A DNA stretch of 64,000 bases from positions 4,942,001 through 5,006,000 of the forward strand of contig OZ035961.1 in NCBI GenBank assembly GCA_964034945.1, written 5' to 3'. Shown here piece by piece: positions 12,441 through 23,858 of this stretch. The stretch is from Chrysopilus asiliformis (lineage: Eukaryota; Arthropoda; Insecta; Diptera; Rhagionidae). The first letter of the stretch is position 1; each line of letters begins with the position of its first letter. The notes beneath the pieces are model-generated. The model ran no database searches. It saw only the letters and a list, made by a program, of their open reading frames with translations, and had not been told where the DNA came from. The translations under genes and the position numbers were made by a program.

Positions 12441-13995
12441 TCGCAAAATTTTTTTTTGCGCAAAATTGAAGCCCTAGGATTAAAAATTGGGACTTTATCA
12501 TCACAATTTAGGAAGCATTATTAAGTTTTAAATTCTTCGATTGAAGTCTTGACCAAATTTTTATACAAAATAATTTTTACAGAATTTAATAACGTTTTCT
12601 ATTTCATGAGAATCATAATTTCGACAATTCTCATAATTTCATCAAAATGTCACACTGTCCCATATAACCTTGAATTCAAATTTATTTCATCTCATTTTCA
12701 TTCTTTTTCTACTCGGTAACTATTCAGCAGAATTGCATGAATATATTCGTCTTTTGTGAAAACATTATCTCCCATAAGCTTTAAGTAATATCGAGAAGAC
12801 ACAAAAGCGACAAGAAAGCTTTGCCATATGACACTCTTGTCCCTCGTCCCTAAATTGTTTACAGCAAGCCATGGTAATAATATTAAATATCAAAGAAGGC
12901 ACAACCACGGAAATCTCATCATTTTCCACTTCTACTGGTGGAAACTTGTGACCTTTTCCTTTGTCGTGTGGGTCATGAATTCTCTTCATCCAACGTCTGC
13001 CTGAATCTAGTTGAAATTGGCCGAGATTGGTGTATATTTCATCAACCAACCACCCGCATATGGGGATGAAGTGCCATCGAGGATGAGGTTTAGTTCATAC
13101 AAAAAGAGGTTAGACAGACTCATATATTTTTTAAGAATCCATTCATTAGGCGAACGCTCCGTGGTCCGGATTCGATCCCTTTAGCTTCATTTACAGACAC
13201 AAGTGCTTGACTTGAATTGCCTATATCCGTTCTTAAACTTCATAAGTTTTAATGTTGTGTAGTTTTTCAGAAGTATGTTTTATAACATATAGGGAGTTTC
13301 TCATTAGGGAAAACACTAACGTCATTGTATAGTGGAAACGTATGGTCGTAGAGTAGTTGCACCACGTTTTATTATATAATTGAGTTGAATGAGTAACTTC
13401 AGAACACTGGAAATCTGTCATGGTCTACTTAAAATGTTTAAAGAAAAAAAAAGAATATTTTTCTTAACTTTCAGCATCTTTTATTTCGTTTTTCTCAGAT
13501 TTTATATTTTGTCTTGTTATTTAATATTTTTATACATCTTTTAATGACTGTTCAGTTCAGTGAATTCTTCGATGCTTGACTTGTTATCATCAAGTCAGAA
13601 AAGGAATGTAGAAAAAATAGCTCCGTCACATTTAAACCATGCACGACAACCCATCAATAAATTCATTAAACGGCACTTGAAATAGAAATCGAAACTGATC
13701 GTAAAATATGGACCTCCTTTTGATTGCTTAACATAAAACATAAATATTCGATTTTTTCCAAAGAAGAAAAAAGAAAATCGTTTATTGCATCGGATTTGTA
13801 AAATGGATTGTTTGTAGATCATGTGCAGCGGCACCTTTTTACGACCGTGTTTTACTACGTGATTATTGTTTATGTCATTTACGTTGGAGAAGTGTAAAAG
13901 ATTGTGGAATCTTTTAAAGGGGGAAGACTTGTAGTTTTGAATGACCATAAATGATTCCAGCGAAACCGGAGAAACTGCAAGGCGTCGTTTACATT
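12441..13995. other. non-coding, nothing recognised
   Basis: Open frames at 12765-13049 and 13595-13948 on the minus strand lack recognisable domains. A B-box-like string GGTCCGGATTCGATCC at about 13160 has no tRNA around it. No feature is supported. Confidence 0.35.
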
Positions 13996-14315
13996 TGCCA
14001 GTTTATTCCGCGAATTTTATTCTGTGATACTAAATGCATGTTTCAGAACCACTTAAATTCGTAGAGAAATTCAAGAAAAAATCGCAGATGTGAACTGGGC
14101 CTAAGGCAATACAAAAGAATTACGTGATTTGCAATTTTCGAATTTCAAAAATTCTTGCCAGTTTATTCCGCGAATTTTATTCTGTGATACTAAATGCATG
14201 TTTCAGAACCATTTAAATTCGTAGAGAAATTCAAGATAAAATCGCAGATGTAAACGGGGCCTAAGGCAATACAAAAGAATTACGTGATTTGAAATTTTCG
14301 AATTTCAAAAATTCT
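13996..14315. repeat. 160-bp direct tandem duplication
   Basis: Two head-to-tail units (13996-14155 and 14156-14315) both start TGCCAGTTTATTCCGCG and differ at only a few positions. The flanks CGTTTACAT (about 13986) and ATGTAAACG (about 14250) are inverted relative to each other, so the duplication may have arisen inside an older TIR element. Confidence 0.8.
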
Positions 14316-14489
14316 TGTAACTCAAAATATCCTTTTGAGGATGTAATAAACCTCAATGTACCTTGGCATTGCCGAAAAATCCATTCCGTTACGAAAATAT
14401 CACATTAAAAATCCACGGAACTAAAACAAATATTTAAAAAAATTAATTCTATTAAACAAAGATTATATTTTTCCTCTTGTTTCTTTCAG

Positions 14490-14607
14490 GCAAGCATCAG
14501 CAACGCATATCTTGCATCAATCATCGCATCACCCTGTAGATGTAGATTTCTCAGGTTACCGAATGCGTAATTGCATTTAAAACCTCATGCAGGACAATTC
14601 CATTACG
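14490..14607 (+). other. candidate untranslated exon
   Basis: A pyrimidine-rich acceptor (CTTGTTTCTTTCAG, ending at 14489) and a donor (CATTACG|GTATGC, GT at 14608-14609) bracket 118 bp of more balanced composition. No long frame crosses it and an in-frame stop is present. It could be a non-coding 5' exon of the gene that begins coding at 40706. The splice signals are the only evidence. Confidence 0.25.
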
Positions 14608-14609
14608 GT

Positions 14610-15818
14610 ATGCTTTAAATATCATGCTTATCACATTTCTATTTAATTGCTTTTTGTTGAAATTTCATTGGTAAATAACAAAATTCGAGTGTGAGAATGA
14701 ATGAACATGTTTTTTATATAAATTTACATTTATGGAGTAATTATTATAGTGTCACTACACTCTTGCCAAATGCAGGCGAATCATACTTCAGCGAGCAATC
14801 TGCCAGATCTAGACGAACGTGAATCTGCCAACCACATTTAAATTCTCGCAAACATTCGCCGAGTGCATCACTTAATTATTTAAAGTCCGCTGAAATTGAT
14901 TTTGCTGCTTTAGTTTCACGTCATTAAAAATAAGGGTATTTGTGAAACCAGATAAAATTACTAATTGAGTGTCTGCGTATTTTAACGCGGAGTGTTTCAT
15001 TAACGCACTCTTCAAATAATTTGTGTCAATCGATCACTTTTGTCAGCACCACCAAAATTAGAAGTTGAAAATACTGAGAGTCAGTGAAAAATTAATTAAA
15101 ATATGGAGACAAGTGGCACAAAAGAGTACTTATTATTGCAGCTTTATTTCACAATTTTTCGCAATCTCCGTATTTGACGTTTGCGTAATTTTACGAGGTT
15201 GTTCACACACCAAAATCGTCGCGTAAACTTACGAGGGCTGCGTAAAAGATTATCCATACAAATTTTGTCTGTTCATTTACGAGGTAGTAAATTTACGCAG
15301 TTTACGAGGTGTTTCTGCGATTCCATGAATACCCCTAATATTTCACAACATGAAAAATCCAAAACTTAGATTATTGACGACTTTGTCGACTCATGTCATC
15401 CCGTATTAGAGTTAGATGTTTTCCTACATGTAGAAGCCGGACCCCGTATAAAATTTTTTTTAAACTTCACAATTTTCTATCCTTGATGTCAATTATCCAT
15501 AAAAGAATTCAAACAAGAAATTACTGAAGAACCCTTAAACAGGTCTTCTAAACATGGTATGATATTGTTCCTGAAACAACACTTAATATTTAACTTTCAC
15601 TATAAAAAATACGGTATTATAAGGATTATTAATACTTTAAGAGGAACTTCTTCTCAAGTACCAATCTAAGGACTACTTAAAACTTATTTTGCTATTATAG
15701 AACTCACTTTGGAAATTTATTGATTTTCTGTATTTTTCCCTTATATTTGGAAATATGAATTGAAATTCCGTGTTTCCTTAAATGGCGCAATTTGCAGAAA
15801 TATGTAGTCATTGGAATT
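14610..15818. other. non-coding, nothing recognised
   Basis: AT-rich sequence. A cluster around 15180-15310 repeats TTTACGAGG-like words, but no inverted ends or gene are evident. Confidence 0.35.
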
Positions 15819-15955
15819 TGCGGCATAAAGCATTAGGGTTTGAAATGAATTTTAAAAGTTAATTACGCAAGGAATTTTTTGTTGGCGCTAAAAGCCGCAC
15901 TCTATGAATTATTAATTGCGATTTAGGGAACTTTTAGGCCATTTATTCGAACTTG
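15819..15955 (+). repeat. segment A, first copy
   Basis: About 137 bp beginning TGCGGCATAAAGCATTAGGG and ending near CGAACTTGAAGG. It recurs at 16829-17440, where it is split by a MITE. It serves as the empty-site allele showing exactly where that MITE inserted. Confidence 0.85.
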
Positions 15956-16608
15956 AAGGATACGAAATCGTACGACTATCATTCACGCTCTTATTGAGTT
16001 TTCCAAAACAAGTTTCGCTTTTCATTGGTAGTTCTTTTTTATTTGTTTGTTAGGGCACTTTCCCCTAATCCAATGATGCCCAGAGGAACAAAATGGGGCG
16101 ATGTGTGTTAGGAAAATCCTTCCATCTCACTGTTGGGATGGGGCATACATTCGAAAAGTCTCCCCCGTCAAGTCCAATAAAAATCTCCTTTCATTTCTAA
16201 TAATGTCCCATTATTCATTCAACCACCACCTCAAGATCATTTGACTTTGGGCAAACCCCTCAGGTCCAGTGGAAGATGAATATATTCGTGTGGCCAATTC
16301 AACGTTTAGCGATAAGGGGAAAAATAGTGGAATGGTACCAAGTTATTACTTAAAAAGTACATCAACTGAAATCCGAAAATGTAGTTTTTTTCTTGGCAAT
16401 AAATCCCAAGATGGAATCGAGTCATCCAAAAACAAAGTTTCATGATGAGTTTCTTTCCCATTACCGAATCTGCAGCTTTACATTAATTGTGAATCATTGA
16501 TGGACAGCAAAGTTTGTCAGGATTAAGATTATAGGCTTGTAAAACGTTTTTGGTTCAGCTTTCAGCTTATCAGTTCTTTACTATTAAACATCACTGCGAT
16601 TGAAGTAA

Positions 16609-16771
16609 CCCGGCCTTTACACGCGACTGTAAAGTCTGTCAGTAGCACAGACTTCAAATGTCAAATTACTGACAACGAATTAAAAGACATTTAGCGAACT
16701 GGCAGTCAGTGCATTTACACGAGACTGTGTCAGCGACTGTGTCAGCTCTACAGACGCGTGTAAGGGCCGGG
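16609..16771. mobile_element. 163-bp MITE with TAA duplication
   Basis: The left end CCCGGCCTTTACACGCG pairs with the right end CGCGTGTAAGGGCCGGG, flanked by TAA on both sides (16606-16608 and 16772-16774). The internal sequence has repeated CTGTGTCAG-type words. The 3-bp TAA duplication suggests a PIF/Harbinger-type derivative. Its right part is copied again at 17441-17557. Confidence 0.6.
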
Positions 16772-16824
16772 TAATTTGGGAAAATTTTATCGTACGTCCA
16801 TACTCTTGGCGAATGTACACGCGA
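16708..16824 (+). repeat. segment B, first copy
   Basis: Starts AGTGCATTTACACGAGACTG inside the 16609-16771 MITE and runs past its right end to about 16824. A near-identical copy is at 17441-17557. The first copy is followed immediately by segment A', the second immediately follows A'. Confidence 0.85.
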
Positions 16825-16828
16825 ATGT

Positions 16829-17440
16829 TGCGGCATAAAGCATTAGGGTTTGAAATTAATTTTAAAAGTTAATTACGCAAGGAATTTTTTGTTGGCGCCG
16901 AAAGCCGCACTCTATGAATTATTAGGTCTGTTCGATATGAGTCCTGGACTTACTCGGAGTAAACATTTTTACTCTTTTCTGTTCGATATAAGTCCTGGAC
17001 TTACTCCGAACACATATCGAACAGAAAAGTGTAAGTCCAGGACAGTCTAGGACTTACTCTTATTTACTCTTGCTTTTAGCTGGAGTAAACTTTTTAGAGC
17101 TGATATTTGTCAGACATAACCTCTCTTTTACAGTGTTTGGAAGAAGAAATGCAACAAAAGACATCATAAATTATTTCCAATATATATTCTTGAGTAGTTT
17201 CGGGTTTTATTTATTATATTTGTTATATTTTATAATCTATAATTATAAACTCATAATATAGAGTTAGTGATTTACTCTGAACTTACTCCAAGTTGTTCGA
17301 TAAAAACAAATTCAGAGTAAGAAAATGCGCCATTTTGTGGAGTAAAGTAAAAATACTCGGAGTAAGTCCAGGACTTATATCGAACAGACCTATTAATTGC
17401 GATTTAGGGAACTTTTAGGCCATTTATTCGAACTTGAAGG
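16829..17440 (+). repeat. segment A, second copy, split by a MITE
   Basis: The same sequence as 15819-15955, starting TGCGGCATAAAGCATTAGGG and ending CGAACTTGAAGG, interrupted between TGAATTATTA and ATTGCGATT by the element at 16925-17390. It joins segment B directly at both sides, giving the order A ... B-A'-B'. Confidence 0.85.
16925..17390. mobile_element. 466-bp MITE inserted in segment A'
   Basis: Inverted ends GGTCTGTTCGATATGAGTCC and GGACTTATATCGAACAGACC are flanked by TATTA at 16920-16924 and 17391-17395. Comparison with the empty copy (15819-15955) proves the insertion and the duplication. A TATTA duplication and a shorter ATT one, with A/T as terminal element bases, cannot be told apart. 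The motif GTCCTGGACTTACTC recurs subterminally in both orientations. No coding sequence; superfamily unassigned. Confidence 0.85.
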
Positions 17441-17557
17441 AGTGCATTTACACGAGACTGTGTCAGCGACTGTGTCAGCTCTACAGACGCGTGTAAGGGC
17501 CGGGTAATTTGGGAAAATTTTATCGTACGTCCATACTCTTGGCAAATGTACACGCGA
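17441..17557 (+). repeat. segment B, second copy
   Basis: Starts AGTGCATTTACACGAGACTG and ends near GTACACGCGA, with only a few differences from 16708-16824 (for example GGCGAATG against GGCAAATG). It lacks the left half of the MITE that the first copy belongs to. Confidence 0.85.
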
Positions 17558-19359
17558 GCGATTAGACAGATCTTGCCAAGAGTGTGAACTTAGGCTTTGT
17601 CAAGCTTTTTTATGATTTTTTGTGTGGAACCGCCGTCACACTACGCCCCCGCCTTAAAGTTTGAAGTATTTAATGGGCAGCCTCCTTCTAGCATTATAAT
17701 AATCTCGAATCCCAAACTATGTGCCATCATCTCTGAAAAGTTCGAAGAAAGAGCCTTCACCCTAAGAAAACCGACCACATTTTTTAAGGGTAGATAGTGA
17801 AATTATTACGACTACATTCATATCTACGATGGCTACGTTAACTCACGTTTTTTTCTTGTTATTTGCTGATTTCTTTCCATTTTAAGATACTACTCGATTT
17901 ATACGATTTTTGTGTGTATGGCAACCTCAAAACTGATTCTCCGTTAAAAACTGAGATAAAGCACACAAAATCTACCTTCGACCCCCGTTAAAAGGAGCAG
18001 CTCATAATCTATTTATTGGCAAACGAAATATAGAAAAGGCCATCGGAAGCTCAAACCAGCCAGCCCCCTAATACAGCTTCACCAGCACTTGAAGGGACAC
18101 ACAGTGAAAAGGGGATGCTGGTAATATACGATCATATATGGAAGCTACGTGTGCTCACATCAAGATTTGAAGCGAATCCGGAGATTTTTCGGCTCGGCCG
18201 ACAAGGGTCGTGAATTACATGCCGAGCTGAAGAAGAAACGCAGGGCCTCAAGGATGTCAAGAGTGATAATCTGGGTGGCGTTGCGAGGAAAGAATGGAGA
18301 CAAGTGGGTGGTAAATGGCAAATGAAATGGAAGCGGGTTTTGTAAGCCACGGAGGCAGGCGGTAGGTAGGATGTTCTTGATGCTTGTCATGTATTGAACC
18401 GACAAGGATATGTATGTTCTGCTCAGACATCACATCCTTGAGGAATTTCCATTATGTTTCTTAACCGCCGAGTTCTAGCCAGTAGCTCGCCAGACACTTA
18501 ACCGCAATGTCTCGCTCCTGAAATTCTCTTCCGGTCGATTATCCGTTGTAACGTACGTGGCTATAATTCGTAAAAGTCGTATTGCTGTAGCTGTACTGCC
18601 TATAACGATCAAACTGATGCACTGGTATTTTACTTGCTGTGCGTCATCTAATCAAATTGGATTTAATTTAATTATAAATAATTTTTCCGTGTTTTCTGTG
18701 CGGGGTTGTTTTTCTTCTCCGTTTTGTCGATACCGCCTTGATTACTCTGGGTCTAAGATGGTCTTCCGATGCGGGAGAACTTGATGCGTATGGATAATTT
18801 TAACTCGCGGACAAAAATATAATCCAATAATGGCGGCAAACAAAGTTTTTTTTGTGTTTTCTTTTAATTCATTTCTTGACGGCTTCTTCTCGCCATGTCC
18901 ATAGACATATAGTTTAAATTAAAATTTCTAAATTTGTATTACAAGTGCATATGTGCTGCGCATCGTCCAATAATTCATTGACTTTCAGTGCTCTCCGTCT
19001 TTATGATAGTGCGGTGCTTACAGATGAATCTATTGGACCAGTATCCAATATTCAGCTCGTTCCGTGGCTAAATCAACGGAGACTTTAATGTTTCCAAGTG
19101 GAGATAGTTTTGAAATATTGTTATCGTCACTTTTCGAAAAGACCAGAGGCTTGTTGTTGTTATGTAGACGAGTTTAGGGCCTAGAAGAGGCCCAAGTCAT
19201 AATCCCCCCGCCCTTTTCCGCGTTATATTTACTATCTTTAGCCTCACTGCTACTTGGGCGCAACTAACCGATCGTTTCGTGTGTTTTTAAACATAATCGT
19301 GAACCACACTCAAGTATTTTTTATGCTGTGCTGATCGGGATGATGTCGTGTTTTGTTGT
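17558..19359. other. non-coding, nothing recognised
   Basis: A GC-richer block at about 18000-18500 (for example GGCTCGGCCGACAAGGGTCG) could be an old retroelement fragment, but no frame there shows a domain. The remainder is AT-rich and unassigned. Confidence 0.3.
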
Positions 19360-19993
19360 TCAATTGAGATTCCTCCCTTCTGGTGTGCAAGTCAATTAAA
19401 GCTGCGCGCGCGCTTCTCGATTCTACGGACACATCTTGATTTGAATTGTGATTAACGCGGATCTAGCAAAAGTCCACCATCGAAAGATTATTTTTAGTTG
19501 TTGAAGAGCATCGGGTTGATACTTTGAGTGACTTGTGAATTTCAAATTGCAAATAAAAAGTTATTTTCAACAACAGTTTTTCCATAAAAAAATTATTTTT
19601 GCGATTTTTCGGAAAATTCGGGGAAAAAATCATTTTTTTGCTCGAGTCAAAAAAAACTTCAAAGTGAATAGAAAAATAAAAATATCACTCTTAAAACTTT
19701 GCAGTTTGTGTTTAAAAAAAAATATAAAAGGCAATAAAAAAAAGAATTTAAAACAGTGATTTGGAGAATTCATCTTCAGTGAAAATTCACATTTTTGCAC
19801 AGTGAATAATTTTTGTTCTACAAAAAATATTTTTCCATCCAATAACGAATATTGATGGAAATTCATTGCTAATGGACGATGAGTTTGGTTTTTGATTTAT
19901 AGATTTAAAAAACAAAAATCAGTAAAAAAAAGAACGAATATTTGTTTGTGAAACTTATTTTTTATGCGGAATTATTGTGACGTATTTGTGTGT
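19360..19993 (+). other. candidate alternative 5' non-coding exon
   Basis: Sequence of leader-like composition, including a GCGCGCGC tract at about 19406-19413, ends in a donor-like TGTGT|GTAAGA (GT at 19994-19995). There is no long open frame. It could be an alternative first exon for the gene whose coding begins at 40706. The left edge is arbitrary and no core promoter element was identified. Confidence 0.25.
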
Positions 19994-20321
19994 GTAAGAA
20001 TATTGCGTTGGGTATCAATGCTATGGTTTTAAAGAAAAAGTGTGAGTTAAAAGCTCTTGAGACAAGAATGTCTTGAAAGCACAAAAAAAAACCGTCTTTT
20101 AGTCAAGAGACAAAGAAGACACTCATCTTTTTTATACATATGGGAATAATAATCTGCACGTGGTATTAACAGAATTTGAAATAAACAGAATGTGGGAGAC
20201 TTGGTAACACTGTTTTAAATTACATTCTGAATCTGGAGATTATAAATAATTTTTAATTCATATTTCAGGATTTTCCTATTAAAAAGATTTTGCTAATCTA
20301 TTCTGCTATCATATAATAGGC

Positions 20322-20480
20322 TTGTATGTCTGTCTATTCGCCTAAAACCACTGAACCGATTTGAATGAAACTTTCAGGGAAGCTTACTGGCATTGGGGAG
20401 CGGGCTCCAATTAATTTTTAACTTCTTTATCTCTACTCATTCAATTCTTAAAAGGGTGTGGTTTTTCTTAGTATAAGGTG
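20322..20480 (+). repeat. ACTGAACCGATT-type interspersed repeat fragment
   Basis: TGTCTGTCTATTCGCC, then CACTGAACCGATTTGAATGA, resembles the start of the repeats at 46385-46931 and 50449-50995 (GTCTGTCTGTCTGTT, then GGCTGAACCGATTGACTTGA). Similar modules are widespread in insect genomes. The boundaries are uncertain. Confidence 0.35.
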
Positions 20481-20607
20481 ATCATACTTTGTTTTATATG
20501 AATTTGGCCATAAATATTATGGACAATTTTATAAATAAGGCATTAATCATAAAATTCGGCACTCTTTTGGGGGGATGAAGAATCTGCCGTAATGTAACGA
20601 TAATATT

Positions 20608-21139
20608 GGTTTTGGTTCCTGGGCATAGTAATATTCCTGGAAATGAGAAGGCAGATGAACTTGCTCGTAAGGGTACATGTATGGACAGTCAACCCATTTC
20701 TGTTGGGTTTCCGATTCAAACCCTTAAACTGCAACTTAAGCAGTGGGCGGATCAGGAGAACCAACAACTTTGGTCCATGTGTCAGATCGGCACTATAACA
20801 AAGGAATTATGGGGTGGCTTAAATGCAAACCTTACTAAAAGCCTCTTAAATTTGGAACGGAATCCCCTTCGTCCAAGGACTTGGATTCTAACTGGGCACT
20901 CCCTTCTGAAGGATCACGCCTTCAAGATGAGGCTGGTGGATAATCCACAATGCAGGGGCTGGGGAGAAGAGCAGGAAAAGGTGGAGCATTTCTTGTGTCA
21001 CTGTCCAGCCTTAACCCGTACTCGCGTCAAATGCTTCGGCCATCCCTTTCTAGAGGAACTCCATGAGGCAGGAACTCATGGCTGGGAGCCGATTCGGAAA
21101 TATATAGCACTGGCGGGATGGCTAAACAACCGTACTTGA
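20608..21139 (+). pseudogene. LINE ORF2 C-terminus: RNase H end and CCHC-like tail
   Basis: The frame is open from the insertion point and encodes the last part of an RNase H domain (GHSNIPGNEKADELARKGT, with the conserved His, Glu and Asp). A C-terminal region of I/R1-superfamily LINEs follows, with a Cys/His cluster (CRGWGEEQEKVEHFLCHCPA, where one Cys expected after RG is Trp). Endonuclease and reverse transcriptase are absent because of 5' truncation, so the copy is dead. The clade within RNase H-bearing LINEs was not resolved. The stop is at 21137-21139, followed by about 100 bp of 3' UTR. Confidence 0.85.
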
Positions 21140-21246
21140 GCTCAATCTGCTCCAGCGAGGGACATCGGAGGTGTACAATGGGCCCAACTTGAGGCCCACG
21201 TGCGTGGGGTTCCCTTGTGAGCCCCCTCCTATCAAACCAACCAACC
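20608..21246 (+). mobile_element. 5'-truncated LINE (RNase H tail)
   Basis: A 3' fragment of a non-LTR retrotransposon ends in a short CCAA-repeat tail. It is flanked by a 12-bp target-site duplication, AACGATAATATT, at 20596-20607 and 21247-21258. Truncation at the 5' side, a simple-repeat tail and a duplication of this size are hallmarks of target-primed reverse transcription. Confidence 0.9.
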
Positions 21247-21258
21247 AACGATAATATT

Positions 21259-23438
21259 AAATTCCTGTATTAAAATCAAATCAAATATGTTTGGAATATA
21301 ATTTCACATAACTTTTCCATACCTCAGAATCCAATTGAATAACTTCTCCTCTATAGAACCCAAAATGGTGCGTGGGATAACTCACCGCATCAAAATTGTG
21401 ACAAGTTCAAGAAGGCAATTTGCTATTCTATCATTTTTTAGAAAGTCTTAATTTTCGACACAAACAAAAGTTTCTGATAAACATCTCTGAAAATTCGAAA
21501 TAGAAAAAAGTTATTTCATAAAAAAAATCTAACATAATTTCTTTTACTAAACATAGTTCTAAAGATAATTTACAGTATAATTTGTATAATTTCTGTAGCC
21601 GAAATGTCTACAATTCCTATCTTATTGTCGCGGTAAATTTCAAATTAAAAAATCCACAAAAACGAAAAGAATGGCTTTGCACTACGCTTCCAATTCCCAC
21701 AAAACTCCCCGTTTAATATTTCGTTTCCCCATTTATTCGAGACTTTAAGATCGATATTCATAAATGACCTGGCATTCGTACCGAGACAAATTTATTTTGG
21801 AAGACTGATGAGTATGAACTCATAAATCCTCATGACATTTTTTCGGTTGTCTTTGGATTCTAAATTAAAGGGGACCAACGACATCCACGATCTTCATCGA
21901 AAGATCTTCACCGATCTTCAGTAGTAGTATTCTGTTTTTTCTTCATATGGTTTTAGTATCAATGCTTTTTTGGACTGTGATGATGTCACATGTGTTCATT
22001 GGATTTTTCACCCTATTCACTTTTTTAGATATCGAGGCCCGTTTTTAGGGATCATATTTTGATGTTTTTGTTCAATAAATTCTTATTGAAATCCCTAAAA
22101 ATTTTTGTCACTTAATTTTCCGACTTAAAGATAGACATTGAGTAATTAAAATAACAGTTTAAAGATCTTTGACGGGGCAATTAAACAAAAACGATAAATA
22201 TTATCTACATATACGACTTTTTAGAGATATTAGAATTAAGCGAGTTGATTAGATGGGGAAGAATTACATTTAATGACATGTGTCTGTTAATTTTTTATTT
22301 TAAAACTCATTTTATTGGTGTTTTTTATTTGGTAATTAAAAATATGGTTGAAATTGTGGGGAATATTTTCTGCCAGGAGAATAAAATATTTTGATTTACC
22401 AAATTTAAAAAAAAACACTCAAATGCATAAGACTTTGAATTTCCAATCGATCTCAATTGTATTTCTTCTTTATTTTTCACCTGAAATTTAATTTCAAACT
22501 TTCAGAAGCTAATCAGAAAGTATTTTTTACCGATTCTAGAAAATTTCATTAACATTGAAAATAGTCAAAATACTTTTCCCATTACCTGGCTGGCTGTAAA
22601 TTGGAATTACTAACAGAACGCAAAAAATAAGTGAATATATGAGAACTTGGCACATTTCACAGACGATACAAAAATAACTTCGTCAAATCTTTCGGCGGAT
22701 AATTAAATAATTTTGACGACTTGTGGCACAAAATTAAACGGAAAGTATGCAGATTTGTAGGTGGATTTGTTTATTTCTGGCACAAAGTTACAAAAAAAAA
22801 AAAAGAATCTCACTAAAGAATATTTTTTTTAGAGTTTGTGCTAGAAATAATGAAATCAAAACTGTATATGATGGCGCTAAATCATAAATATATTATTCAA
22901 TCATAATATCCATAGTTTTCACATATTTTAGAGGGAAAAATAAACAAAAGATTATTGATGGAAAATGTCAATTAACAAGTTTTGGTGCTGTAAAAATATT
23001 TTTGCGTCGTTTATGCGTCAAAAAATTGTTTACTATAAAGTTTTTTTTATTATTCATTCAATAAAAAAAAAATAATAAAAAAAAACTGAAATTAAACGTC
23101 TATTTTCGTTTTCATATTATTTAAGATAAATTTGAAATTTCGGTGGTTAGGGGAAATTCAAATTATGAAAAAAAGCAATAAAATTTAAACTTTAGTTTAA
23201 TTTTAGCATAGCATTTTCAAGACGAATTTTTTTTCCAGTTTTTTTTTTAATTCAATTAAATGTAGTTCAAAATAAAAAAACAATTATTAAATTTATTCTG
23301 AAAGATTTAATTAATCCACTTGGTTAACTTTACCCCTATTCCACGTGCTACGATTTAATTTTGTATTCGAGTTTTACTATCGATTTTTTTTCTTTCAGAT
23401 CATAAAGTTTTCTTTTCTATTTCGATAGAACTCTTATG
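21259..23438. other. non-coding, very AT-rich
   Basis: Long A and T homopolymer runs and no supported frame. A pyrimidine tract plus CAG at about 23390-23400 resembles an acceptor but leads to no plausible exon. Confidence 0.4.
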
Positions 23439-23544
23439 GCGGGTTTCACGAAAAAATTATTGTCCGTTAAATCGAATTATCGAGCAAAAAGAGCCTGCTA
23501 ACTCAATTTACCATAGTGGGCGTTAAAAGTTTCGTGAAACGCAC
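23439..23544. mobile_element. short TIR element
   Basis: The left end GGCGGGTTTCACGAAA is inverted at the right end TTTCGTGAAACGCAC, about 106 bp overall. Target duplication is unclear. Non-coding; possibly a small MITE. Confidence 0.4.
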
Positions 23545-23858
23545 TATTAGGCTTTTAGTTAAATGAAATTTGTTCGATAAATTTATATCCCGAAACCTCA
23601 GAAAAGTGTAAACTGTAAGTGAATTGGTACAACCATCAATTCGACATTAGCTTAAATCATTCTAATTTGTGGTGAGCTTACACAAATTATAAAATTTTCC
23701 ATTCTGTAAAAAATTCAAGGTTTGTCTTGTTTATCGTACCAAGATTTAAGAAAACGTTCCTAATTGGTTTCCAAGCAGTAGTCGAAATTTTCTTTGGCAT
23801 TTTAGGATTGAATACGCTTTTAGGTTTGTAACTCCGCCATGCAAGAATTTTAATTTTA

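Noticed and set aside
12765..13049. 94-codon minus-strand frame
   Set aside because: Mixed composition but no family motif or exon context.
13140..13180. tRNA-like B box (GGTCCGGATTCGATCC)
   Set aside because: No matching acceptor stem, anticodon arm or A box could be found around it.
18132..18405. Overlapping minus-strand frames in a GC-richer block
   Set aside because: Cys/Ser/Leu-rich translations without domain signal; possibly an old transposon fragment, but nothing supports that.
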